Part shown: one piece after another, positions 28,201 to 33,126 of the stretch
How the letters are laid out: each line of letters opens with the position of its first letter
How positions within the stretch are numbered: position 1 is the stretch's first letter
Source: Carposina sasakii
Lineage: Eukaryota > Arthropoda > Insecta > Lepidoptera > Carposinidae
Direction: 5' to 3'
DNA: 64,000 bases
Assembly: GCA_014607495.2 (NCBI GenBank)
Contig: CP053148.1
Coordinates: 14,074,001-14,138,000 of the forward strand
Translations under genes and position numbers: made by a program
The notes under the pieces: generated by a model
Seen by the model: the letters and a program-made list of their open reading frames with translations, nothing else
What the model was told of the DNA's origin: nothing
Database searches by the model: none

Positions 28201-29762
28201 CCCCCAAACATAAGCCTCCCTGTGTTAATTATAGGGGGCCTACCTGTTTTAATAATAGGACCCTATTTAATTCGACCCTTCACCCAAATTCCAGCCAGAG
28301 AACGTGTTAGTAGAAATAAGCGGCGCGCGGCCCCAGGTGAAGCTAATCGACTTCGGGTCCGCGGTCGAGTTTGAAGGCGAGGGCGCGGCGGAGGCGGAGG
28401 GGCGGCGCGAGGTGCTGCCGCCTGCGCCCGCGCACCTCGAGTTCGCTGCGCCCGAGTGCGTGCTAGGCCGGCCGCCCGCCCCCGCCTGGGACGCCTGGGC
28501 GGCCGGCGTGCTGCTTTATGTGCTGCTGACTGGAGTAAGTCTCATTTTATGTAGACTTGTCTTTGGATGAGGGTAGAGACTACCTCTACGACTGAAGTAA
28601 GTCACGTTATGAGGGTAAAGGAAGTTTTTTTGGCGATCGACGACTTTCTGACGTAATTTTATGTTAGAGATTAGCTCGCCTTTACTGAGGTATATATGTT
28701 TGTATATATATTTTTTGTGTTTTCTGTTTACAATAAAGAATAAGTCTGGAACCTTTCCCCAGCTATCGCCATTCCTGGACGAGTCGGTGGAGGAGACGAC
28801 GGCGAACATCATCAAGTGCGACTACTGCTTCCCGCCGGAGCACTGGCGCGGCGTGGACGAGCGTGCCACCGGCCTCATCCGTGCGCTGCTGCAGCCCGCG
28901 CCGCCCGCCCGCCTCGCGCCGCGCGACGCGTTGCAACACGCCTGGCTAGCGGATGTGAGTGCGGCCCTGTGCCTTTTGCATCGAAACCCTTATTCACACT
29001 TATCGCCTGGCTTGCTGATGTGAGTGCGACCCTGTAGCTTTTGTTCAAACTAGGGCTTTTCACTTTGACATATCTCATATATTTTTCTTGCGTGATGATA
29101 GCGTTACGTATCGTAATAAAAACGTTCATGCTTACTTTTTATGTGTGGACTGAGTTTATGTGTACGAACGCGGCCTTGTATTTTCATCGGCTCTAGGATT
29201 ATATGTGAATGTGACCCTCTCGTTTTTTTTGTACTTAGTTTATATGTGTGAATACGGACTTTTTTTTGGCCCTACGTTTATGTGTGAATGATGCTCTATA
29301 TTTTTGGAATGAAGTTATTTGCCTCACTGATGTAAGCTCACTTTTTATATACATACATTATCTAAGTTGATAACTAATACTAAAGCCTTAATGACTTGAT
29401 AAAAGGCTATTCGTATTAGGGCCGATTTTTCGAAACTCCAGATAGCCTATCAGAAGAATAAAGTTGATTCTCTTAAACTCAATCACGATAGAGACAGCTC
29501 ATCATCTTTATTCTTCTGATAGGTTATCTGACGTTTGGGAAAATCAGTCCTTAGAATAAAATGCTCTAACGTGACTTTTGAAAGAATACAATTAGAATAA
29601 TAACAGCGTCAAACAGCATGATGTGATAATATAATTGAGTTTACCCCAATCACATTCCAGGGGGAAGAATGTGCGTTGTCCGTGACGCAGCTTCGGCGCT
29701 TCCTCGAGCGACGCCGGGGGCGAGCGCTAGGTCGCGGGCCGAGATCACCCGACGAGACCTGA
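1154..29762 (+). CDS. trio: Trio/Kalirin-type RhoGEF, C-terminal half (18 exons, 5' part outside window)
   Basis: Trio/Kalirin proteins are large cytoplasmic Rho-family exchange factors that act in axon guidance and cytoskeletal control. The second DH-PH unit is RhoA-directed in known members. Joining the 18 exons listed separately gives 1,122 residues with every splice phase consistent, ending in TGA at 29760-29762. Order seen: linker with [13 protein letters not shown] and LPPPM motifs (about 26-209), DH (about 210-400), PH (about 400-535), low-complexity linker (about 536-620), Ig (about 623-721), FN3 (about 722-805), kinase (about 819-1088) and a basic tail. The linker motifs, the DH core QRIQKYHLL and the kinase signatures match vertebrate Trio/Kalirin as I know them. 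GEF1, the spectrin repeats, Sec14 and first SH3 would lie upstream of the window. No second SH3 exon was found between PH and Ig. Family assignment is firm; exact exon ends are by-eye. Confidence 0.93.
2686..3495 (+). repeat. Lepidopteran interspersed (SINE-like) repeat, interrupted
   Basis: The two halves (2686-2872 and 3412-3495) together match the uninterrupted copy at 47588-47850: ttcagcctatt(a/g)cagtcc, then gctgggcaggcgggttgg, then aatcgcctcgtacgata and actctgccggcaccacgc. The interruption is the piggyBac-type element. Confidence 0.85.
2873..3411. mobile_element. piggyBac-type MITE, 539 bp, TTAA target duplication
   Basis: Flanked by TTAA at 2869-2872 and 3412-3415. The ends are ctctttcagtc and, reverse-complemented, ctctttccgtc. 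Subterminal palindromes ggtggttagtg/cactaacc occur near both ends (2887 and 3261). No transposase frame. The uninterrupted copy at 47588-47850 shows a single TTAA at the same place, proving insertion. Confidence 0.9.
3653..3993 (+). promoter_or_regulatory. trio: Possible internal promoter / 5' UTR of trio short isoform
   Basis: A compositionally distinct, GC-richer block directly upstream of the ATG at 3994. It contains an initiator-like TCAGTTA near 3678. No convincing TATA box was seen. It is proposed only because it precedes the phase-compatible alternative exon. Confidence 0.3.
3994..4019 (+). CDS. trio: Candidate alternative first coding exon of a short trio isoform
   Basis: ATG at 3994 opens MWSQVAFV plus two bases (AA), followed by a consensus donor GTAAGTG at 4020. 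The exit phase is the same as that of exon a, so splicing to 7733 restores Lys and continues KKWLGLGK, giving a predicted 1,105-residue protein with GEF2, Ig, FN3 and kinase. An in-frame TAG lies at 3982-3984, so the frame starts here. The preceding 300 bases are richer in GC than the surrounding intron, as a 5' UTR might be. Short GEF2-only isoforms from internal promoters are known for UNC-73 and Kalirin. This exon is inferred from phase and splice site alone. Confidence 0.45.
7080..7205. repeat. Interspersed repeat shared with 14612-14725
   Basis: Shares gcagacatcacggatctcca, ttgctacg and ctttcatgatattttcatgc-like sequence with 14612-14725. Class not determined. Confidence 0.65.
7733..7886 (+). 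CDS. trio: trio exon b: GEF2 linker, [13 protein letters not shown] motif
   Basis: Acceptor atacag at 7732, donor GTAATT at 7887; it ends in phase 0. It encodes a Lys/Ser/Pro-rich linker beginning [16 protein letters not shown]. The KWL...L(S)xGK signature is shared with the Trio/Kalirin linker before DH2. It is basic (many Lys) and predicted disordered. Confidence 0.85.
8535..8669 (+). CDS. trio: trio exon c: acidic linker with LPPPM motif
   Basis: 45 codons, phase 0 at both ends (acceptor gatacag, donor GTACGT at 8670). An acidic Glu/Asp-rich run ends in [11 protein letters not shown]; the LPPPM motif is shared with vertebrate Trio in the same position. Confidence 0.85.
9160..9275. mobile_element. 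116-bp MITE with ggggtaagcacgaacct ends
   Basis: Terminal inverted repeats ggggtaagcacgaacct / aggttcgtgcttacccc enclose a core with tccgtaacgcta and tagcgttacg. A partial copy lies just upstream (9074-9150). Other copies: 18597-18713, 26361-26430 (partial), 29095-29135 (half) and 48463-48571. Confidence 0.8.
9449..9514 (+). CDS. trio: trio exon d: 22-codon linker exon
   Basis: Acceptor attccag, donor GTGAGT at 9515, phase 0 at both ends. It encodes [11 protein letters not shown] followed by Ala/Thr/Ser-rich sequence. No motif is visible; it is supported by splice sites, phase and position between two recognised exons, and it could be alternatively spliced without changing frame. Confidence 0.65.
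9638..9748 (+). CDS. trio: trio exon e: linker with [12 protein letters not shown] helix
   Basis: 37 codons, phase 0 at both ends. It ends in [14 protein letters not shown], which matches the short amphipathic segment of vertebrate Trio (IEELVKSKM) upstream of DH2. The donor is GTTTGC at 9749, a weaker match to consensus than its neighbours. Confidence 0.8.
10640..10885. mobile_element. Palindromic MITE, 246 bp
   Basis: Most of the element is one long inverted repeat: acaggatgtaacaaaaaggg ... ccctttctgttacaccttgt at the ends, and atagagaacctat / ataggttctctat and gagactcgaaatcac / gtgatttcgagtctc inside. Related copies at 24428-24688 and 43000-43122 (half). Confidence 0.8.
11668..11766. repeat. 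Compact hairpin, ~24-bp perfect stem
   Basis: tgatcgtaacataacaactg aaca at 11669-11692 is repeated as its exact reverse complement at 11742-11765, the stem continuing imperfectly to gatcc, with a loop of about 30. It could be a tiny MITE or a foldback RNA. Confidence 0.75.
13047..13235 (+). CDS. trio: trio exon f: start of DH2 domain
   Basis: 63 codons, phase 0. After an acidic Ser/Asp-rich lead, the DH domain begins with [20 protein letters not shown], the conserved region 1 helix of Dbl domains with its invariant Glu (TEQ) that contacts the Rho switch I. Acceptor gtgtag, donor GTAGGT at 13236. Confidence 0.93.
13526..13623 (+). CDS. trio: trio exon g: DH2 domain, [11 protein letters not shown]
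   Basis: Encodes a Pro-rich loop and then [15 protein letters not shown], the second DH helix, near-identical in pattern to Trio (VFGNIHQIYDWHR). It leaves with two bases GA; the first base of the next exon completes Asp. Confidence 0.93.
14345..14546 (+). CDS. trio: trio exon h: DH2 domain middle
   Basis: Begins in mid-codon with T (GA|T, Asp) and continues [13 protein letters not shown], then [20 protein letters not shown] and [10 protein letters not shown], then [13 protein letters not shown]. These match DH conserved region 2 of Trio/Kalirin GEF2. The first base after the acceptor is followed by AAGT, so an alternative reading of the boundary is possible but breaks the frame. Confidence 0.93.
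14612..14725. repeat. Second copy of the 7080-7205 repeat
   Basis: Same orientation as the first copy, with small indels; lies in the trio intron after exon h. Confidence 0.65.
15540..15830. repeat. Three-unit tandem repeat in trio intron
   Basis: cagtatataaacttaaa begins units at 15551, 15649 and 15768 (spacings 98 and 119). Units 1 and 2 are nearly identical, unit 3 more diverged. Confidence 0.85.
16102..16299 (+). CDS. trio: trio exon i: DH2 conserved region 3
   Basis: 66 codons, phase 0. [20 protein letters not shown] is the diagnostic Dbl helix that packs on the GTPase, followed by a variable loop and [16 protein letters not shown], which leads into the PH domain as in Trio/Kalirin (NDMMNVGRLQGF). 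Donor GTATGT at 16300. Confidence 0.95.
17790..17972 (+). CDS. trio: trio exon j: PH2 domain N-terminal half
   Basis: 61 codons, phase 0. [17 protein letters not shown] is the first PH strand pair, followed by [18 protein letters not shown], which matches the RRIFLFEQIVIFSE strand of vertebrate GEF2 PH. Donor GTGAAT at 17973. Confidence 0.93.
18035..18240 (-). mobile_element. Non-autonomous Helitron-like fragment
   Basis: On the minus strand it contains cgacttcgtccgcgtggact, atcccgggaaaatattttta-like sequence and a ctataatattagtaag end. Same family as fragments at 16325-16510, 36089-36335 and 53221-53820. Confidence 0.55.
18230..18396 (+). mobile_element. Helitron fragment, plus orientation, ending CTAGT
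   Basis: gagtttgtttgtttac near the start, then gaggaaggctgtaggctata, and a 3' end acgaagtcatggtcggccgc CTAGT. Confidence 0.5.
18597..18713. mobile_element. Copy of the 116-bp MITE family
   Basis: Diverged TIRs (gggcaagcac... and aaaggttcatgcttacc) with the same core, tccgtaacgca and gataacgttacgg. Confidence 0.7.
18804..19030 (+). CDS. trio: trio exon k: PH2 domain C-terminal half
   Basis: Encodes [17 protein letters not shown], then [20 protein letters not shown]; the Trp in QVWVDNI is the invariant PH C-terminal helix residue. It ends with [20 protein letters not shown], like the tail of vertebrate Trio GEF2. It leaves with two bases (AC), completed by T at 22722. Confidence 0.93.
19031..22721 (+). 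other. trio: trio intron, 3.7 kb
   Basis: AT-rich with few recognisable features. This is the position where vertebrate Trio and Kalirin carry the second SH3 domain; I searched visually for an ALYDY-like start and a WxPxxY pattern in all plus frames and saw none. The short frames here (20390-20635 minus, for instance) have no domain. Confidence 0.5.
22722..22830 (+). CDS. trio: trio exon l: basic linker after PH2
   Basis: Starts in mid-codon (AC|T, Thr) and encodes [20 protein letters not shown] followed by a Pro/Ala-rich end [14 protein letters not shown]. It is basic, without a domain, supported by phase at both ends and consensus splice sites (gtcgcag; GTAAGT at 22831). Confidence 0.8.
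22831..25032 (+). other. trio: trio intron with MITE copy and LINE/SINE-like repeat
   Basis: Contains a repeat at 23905-24135 that recurs at 51915-52085, and a diverged copy (24428-24688) of the palindromic MITE at 10640-10885. No exon was seen apart from the micro-exon at its end. Confidence 0.5.
24428..24688. mobile_element. Diverged copy of the palindromic MITE
   Basis: Shares ttcatataatcttgaaaaat, gattctctatagtg and cgcttaacatacc with 10640-10885. The ends are decayed. Confidence 0.65.
25033..25071 (+). CDS. trio: trio exon m: 13-codon micro-exon
   Basis: [13 protein letters not shown] between acceptor cacgtgcag and donor GTAAGC, phase 0 at both ends. Acidic Ser/Asp-rich. It is supported only by phase and good splice sites, and can be skipped without a frameshift, so it may be optional. 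Confidence 0.6.
25547..26311 (+). CDS. trio: trio exon n: Ig domain, FN3 domain and kinase glycine loop
   Basis: 255 codons, phase 0 at both ends, very GC-rich. The acceptor is gtgatag; stop codons lie immediately upstream in frame. Ig: [14 protein letters not shown], then [15 protein letters not shown], then [15 protein letters not shown], with both core cysteines and the DxGxYxC motif. FN3: [19 protein letters not shown] to [15 protein letters not shown]. An Ala/Gly low-complexity hinge (about 26140-26190) leads to the kinase: [16 protein letters not shown] (glycine loop GRGRTARV) and RVALKQ (beta-3 lysine). Vertebrate Kalirin has the same Ig-FN3-kinase order. Donor at 26312. Confidence 0.95.
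26361..26430. mobile_element. Partial copy of the 116-bp MITE family
   Basis: ggggcaagcataaactt at one end and aaaaaatcgtgcctaccc at the other, with a shortened core; in the trio intron between the two N-lobe kinase exons. Confidence 0.5.
26733..27014 (+). CDS. trio: trio exon o: kinase N-lobe to catalytic loop
   Basis: 94 codons, phase 0. [20 protein letters not shown] contains the likely helix-C Glu; [14 protein letters not shown] is the hinge; [20 protein letters not shown] ends in the catalytic loop. HLD replaces the usual HRD, as in other Trio-type kinases. Donor GTAAGT at 27015. Confidence 0.93.
27241..28054 (-). mobile_element. Helitron with helicase C-terminal coding remnant
   Basis: On the minus strand it starts TC (28054-28053), preceded by A, and ends CTAG (27244-27241), followed by T: the A|TC...CTAG|T target rule of Helitrons. 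The 3' end has the gacgaagtcgcgggc hairpin. An internal segment is duplicated in tandem (27522 and 27645, period 123). It sits in the trio intron between exons o and p. Confidence 0.85.
27291..27506 (-). pseudogene. Helitron Pif1-type helicase, C-terminal 71 codons
   Basis: The minus-strand frame reads [20 protein letters not shown], then [20 protein letters not shown], then [20 protein letters not shown], and ends at TAA without internal stops. INKSQGQT and GQLYVALSR are hallmark motifs (V/VI) of Helitron helicases. The upstream part of the protein is lost or frameshifted. Confidence 0.85.
28295..28534 (+). CDS. trio: trio exon p: kinase activation segment
   Basis: 80 codons, phase 0. It opens PENVLVEIS, completing HLDLR-PEN, with Arg where most kinases have the catalytic-loop Lys. 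[12 protein letters not shown] carries the DFG. A Gly/Glu/Ala-rich activation loop replaces the vertebrate sequence, then [12 protein letters not shown] (APE motif) and [17 protein letters not shown] (helix F). Confidence 0.95.
28763..28954 (+). CDS. trio: trio exon q: kinase C-lobe
   Basis: 64 codons, phase 0. [15 protein letters not shown] matches vertebrate Trio SPFLDDSVEET almost exactly, followed by [20 protein letters not shown] (helix H-I, conserved Arg) and ALQHAWLAD. Donor GTGAGT at 28955; a near-duplicate donor lies 65 bases downstream. Confidence 0.95.
28955..29340 (+). repeat. trio: Decayed tandem copies of the exon q splice-donor region
   Basis: cctggctagcggatgtgagt (exon end plus donor) recurs at about 29006-29025 as cctggcttgctgatgtgagt, each followed by gcg(g/a)ccctgt. 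Weaker copies follow near 29195-29220 and 29265-29290. Confidence 0.75.
29661..29762 (+). CDS. trio: trio exon r: terminal coding exon, basic tail
   Basis: Acceptor cacattccag. 33 codons, then [19 protein letters not shown] corresponds to the SRLTSFIERRKHQ tail after the vertebrate Trio kinase. It is strongly basic. Confidence 0.9.
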   Translation, partial: GEECALSVTQLRRFLERRRGRALGRGPRSPDET

Positions 29763-29789
29763 CCTGTGATGTTAACGTAAGCCACACCC

Positions 29790-30600
29790 ACCCGCCGCTG
29801 TACATACACACCACCAAACTTATTCTAAGCAGACTGGGAGACGCGTAGGCGCACACCAAGTGGGGCTGGTGATCGGAGATTGGAGCCAACTTATAGTCCC
29901 GAAGTGGTCGAAATTGAAGCCTAGGCTCATAAAACACACTCGCCGCTGTTCATAGCTACACACGACCAAATTTACTCTAAGCAGACTGGGAGGCGCGCTG
30001 ACCCCACTTGGTGATCGAAGATTAGAACCAACTTGTATTCTGTTGGTCCCGAAGTGGTCGAAATTACAGCCTAGGCTCCTAAAACACACACCCTCCGATG
30101 TATATATAACCAAACTGGGAGACGCGCTGAGCTCATTTATTGAATGAAGATTGAAGCCAAATTGTACTGTGTTTGTACCATAGTACCCATTGTTAGTAGT
30201 ACCCATTCCTAAAATACCCATTGTTGTATATACGACCAATCTCACTCTGAGAAGACTGGTTCATTGAAAGCTAAAGCCAACTTATTCTGGCCGTAGTGAA
30301 TATAGAGCCAAAGACAGGGTCCTAAAACACACAGCGTTTCTAAAGCGTCCGCTGTATGTAATAATACACAACCATTTTTGCTACAAGTAAGAAAAGCTTA
30401 GGGCCAAGTGATGCCTGAAGGTTGGAGCCAGTGCAGTACTCTACGATCAAAATTGCCTTTTAGTCAACACGGAAACGATTCCGAAGCTTGATAGAGGCTT
30501 GGACGAAACTTATAAGTACTGACACCTAGGCTCCAAAACGCAATCCCGCCGCTGTACATACCGATTTCGACCTAACATTACTCTTGAGTCTAGTTAGATT
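29790..30600. repeat. Degenerate tandem repeat, ~150-bp period
   Basis: See the trio 3' UTR entry. Landmarks: cgccgctgt at 29793 and 29941; gcagactgggag(a/g)cgcg once per unit; cctaggctc(a/c)taaaacaca once per unit. Units decay towards 30600. Confidence 0.85.
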
Positions 30601-31242
30601 TGTAAACAAGCATGTTCCCAAAGCCAAGCTAAGCTTAGAACATAGTGGTCGCTTGACACTGTTACGACCAAATGTTGCTATATGTAGACTGGGAGAAAGG
30701 TATCCGAAGCTTAACTAGACTAAACCTGGATTGGACCAAGCTGACACGGGTATTGTTTCACGACCATAAACCGAATTAGAGAGCTTGCTAGAAGCTCAGA
30801 TTCACCTGGTCGTAGTAAATATCCCCTGGCCGTTTGTCCAACGAGTTAGACTGATCACTGCGTAGATATAACTTTCTTGTGTTGCGACAACCTGCCTAAT
30901 TTATATTAGTTTTATAGCTATATACTTATTATTCAACACCTATTACTACTACATTCTATTTTATAATCGACTACGGCGAAGCCATGTGCAAGGATTTGTG
31001 AAATTTGTATAGTTAATAGATTGTAATTTTATGTATGTTTTTAAAACATCTTTCACATTTAGACATATTATGTGTATGACGCTCCATGTATCAATTTTGT
31101 ATACGTAATTGAAGATAATTATTATGATACGACGAACAAACGTGTGTAGGTAATTATAATTAAAAGTGATAATTGATCATGCATCAAGACATTACGTGAT
31201 ATCGATAGATAGAAAGGCACATCGTTCATGTATAGGTAACTA

Positions 31243-31248
31243 AATAAA
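31243..31248 (+). terminator. trio: Candidate trio poly(A) signal AATAAA
   Basis: AATAAA followed by a T/GT-rich stretch (tctgattgttattatt). An ATTAAA about 80 bases upstream (near 31160) and an AATAAA near 31813 are alternatives. Confidence 0.4.
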
Positions 31249-31260
31249 TCTGATTGTTAT

Positions 31261-33067
31261 TATTCCCTCGTTAGTGCTGTTCTGTAGATATTGCCAACGT
31301 CTTGCCCAGAGAATGGAGCCACTTGTCTGGCCCGGTGTAATTCTAACGTGATATAAAAGTATGGCTATCAAATCAGAAAGATACTAATTGGGTCCTCAAT
31401 GACTGTTCTTTGAAACTTAAGGTTATTATTGTCTTTGCAGACAAAAATGTCTTAAACCGATCGAAATTTGGGTTTAAAACTTGGTCAGCAGACTGTACCT
31501 AAGCGTTTCAAGGAACTGTGTTTCGAATTGCTATTGATTAGAAATGTATCGCTTGTATGCATCATAATAATCTGGCGACGTTTTTTTAAAAATTATGTTG
31601 GAGCGATTGTCGTGCCTTACTCGCACAAGAGCATGCTGTTTTTTATTTCTTATAGTATTGAAATTGAGTTGGCAGCGTGAATGTTTGTATATAAGATTTA
31701 ATGGCATGAATAATGTGACTTTATATTCATTCAAAATATTGAGTTTTTTCTGTCCACCTCGTAATATTTTAAAACAGTTTTTAGCGTGAGAAAATTAGAC
31801 TAAAATACTGTAAATAAAAATAATAATTTGTGTTGTCATGGAGATTAATATACGTAGTTATACTTTAATTTAACAGATAAAAATCTTATGGAAGAACACA
31901 ACTTATAATAGTTTTTAGGATAACTGAAGTTCTCTACTTTATCTAGTTTTCTCGAGCTATATTAATTGAATTTTATGAAATGGATCTTTAATGAATTTTG
32001 GTTATTTTTTACATACCTATCTATATACTATCCATTGTAATTATGTATTGACAGATGCGGCTTGTTAATCCGCAGATTTTATTATGCTATTTATTCATTT
32101 ATATTTTTTTAATAATTGAATTTTACAGTGGGTTATTTTATTTTCCATTCTTAAATTATGACAGACCGCATTGTTTCTAAAATTTTATTGCAATAGAATT
32201 TGTTTGATAAAGTCAACTGCCAGTGTAATGTATAGTTATGACTGTATTGTTCTGATAACTAATGTAACGACGCGAATGTAAGTCATTCAAATATATTCTT
32301 TGTGAAAATATGTATATTGCTTTTACTTCAATACCCTGTATTAATAACGTATGTTTTAAAATCTCATAAATATAAGAAGTCAGGCATTTTGAGGCACGAT
32401 ATTATTATACAATATTATTACTTTCTCTTATCGATGCCTAGTTATGAGATTTCAATAAAAATACGTTGTATAATTGAGGCCACCAGAACCAGAGTGGCCC
32501 AAACCACAATTTGTGAAAATATTAGTTAAGCACGACAATGCCCCTTTCAAACCCCCAAGCTCAAAGCCAGAGTGGCTCAAAGGTAATTTCAGTAAACAAT
32601 CATAGATGACATAAAAAAAATATGTTGTGGCATCTTGATTCTTATTAAAATATTAATAGAGCATAGTATTTTGGCATATATACACATATTCGTATTTTGT
32701 ATTTGGGCCACTCTGGTTCTGGTGGCCTCAATTATACAAAGTAAATAACGGATGTTGATTGGGAGTCAATATTTTAATGAGTACCTTAATTTAATGATGA
32801 AAGATGGAGTAATAAAACTTGATGGGATTGTTTTTTCAACGTCAATATACAAGACAATTTTAATAAACAGCAATAATGGAAACACGCAGCAGACAGACTT
32901 CTAAAGCACTTATTCTGATCACATACTGATTCGAAGCTTTTGCTAGTCTTTCCTAACTGTTGACAACATTATTGTCAACTTAAAAGTGTCATGTGCAAGA
33001 CCAATACTTATATGTATGTTCATCTAACGGAAGAATAAATATTACATCTTAAAGTTAAAAGGTTCCT
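31261..33067. other. Intergenic, AT-rich, with one perfect-TIR element
   Basis: Between trio and the convergent secreted-protein gene. It holds the inverted-repeat element at 32468-32737 and otherwise AT-rich sequence. An ATTAAA on the minus strand (32858-32863) could serve the secreted-protein gene. Confidence 0.5.
32468..32737. mobile_element. 270-bp element with perfect 36-bp terminal inverted repeats
   Basis: Positions 32468-32503 and 32702-32737 are exact reverse complements (core gaggccaccagaaccagagt). TA flanks the repeats symmetrically, suggesting a TA target. An internal partial repeat (ccagagtggctcaaagg) lies near 32566. No coding capacity. Confidence 0.9.
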
Positions 33068-33126
33068 TCAAATAACGATGCATTCGTGTGGAAACACCAG
33101 GCCCCGCATCGGCGTTATCGGACAAG
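33068..33126 (-). CDS. Secreted EGF protein, exon 4 (terminal)
   Basis: Acceptor ctatttcag at 33127-33129 (minus). G from exon 3 plus CT gives Ala, then CPITPMRGLVFPHECIVI and TGA at 33070-33068. Both cysteines may pair with each other. The stop fixes the C-terminus. Confidence 0.8.

Larger units (their letters stand above)
29763..31260 (+). other. trio: Presumed 3' UTR of trio, with degenerate ~150-bp tandem repeats
   Basis: No gene-like frame follows the stop codon. From 29790 to about 30600 a decaying tandem repeat is visible: cgccgctgt(a/t)cat at 29793, 29941 and (degenerate) 30093, and gtcccgaagtggtcg at 29896 and 30046, giving a period near 148-152. Transcript extent is inferred; the best poly(A) signal is at 31243. 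Confidence 0.6.

Noticed and set aside
29609..30245. Minus-strand frames of 66-141 codons in the trio 3' region
   Set aside because: They run through the ~150-bp tandem repeat, and their internal repetition comes from that; no domain.
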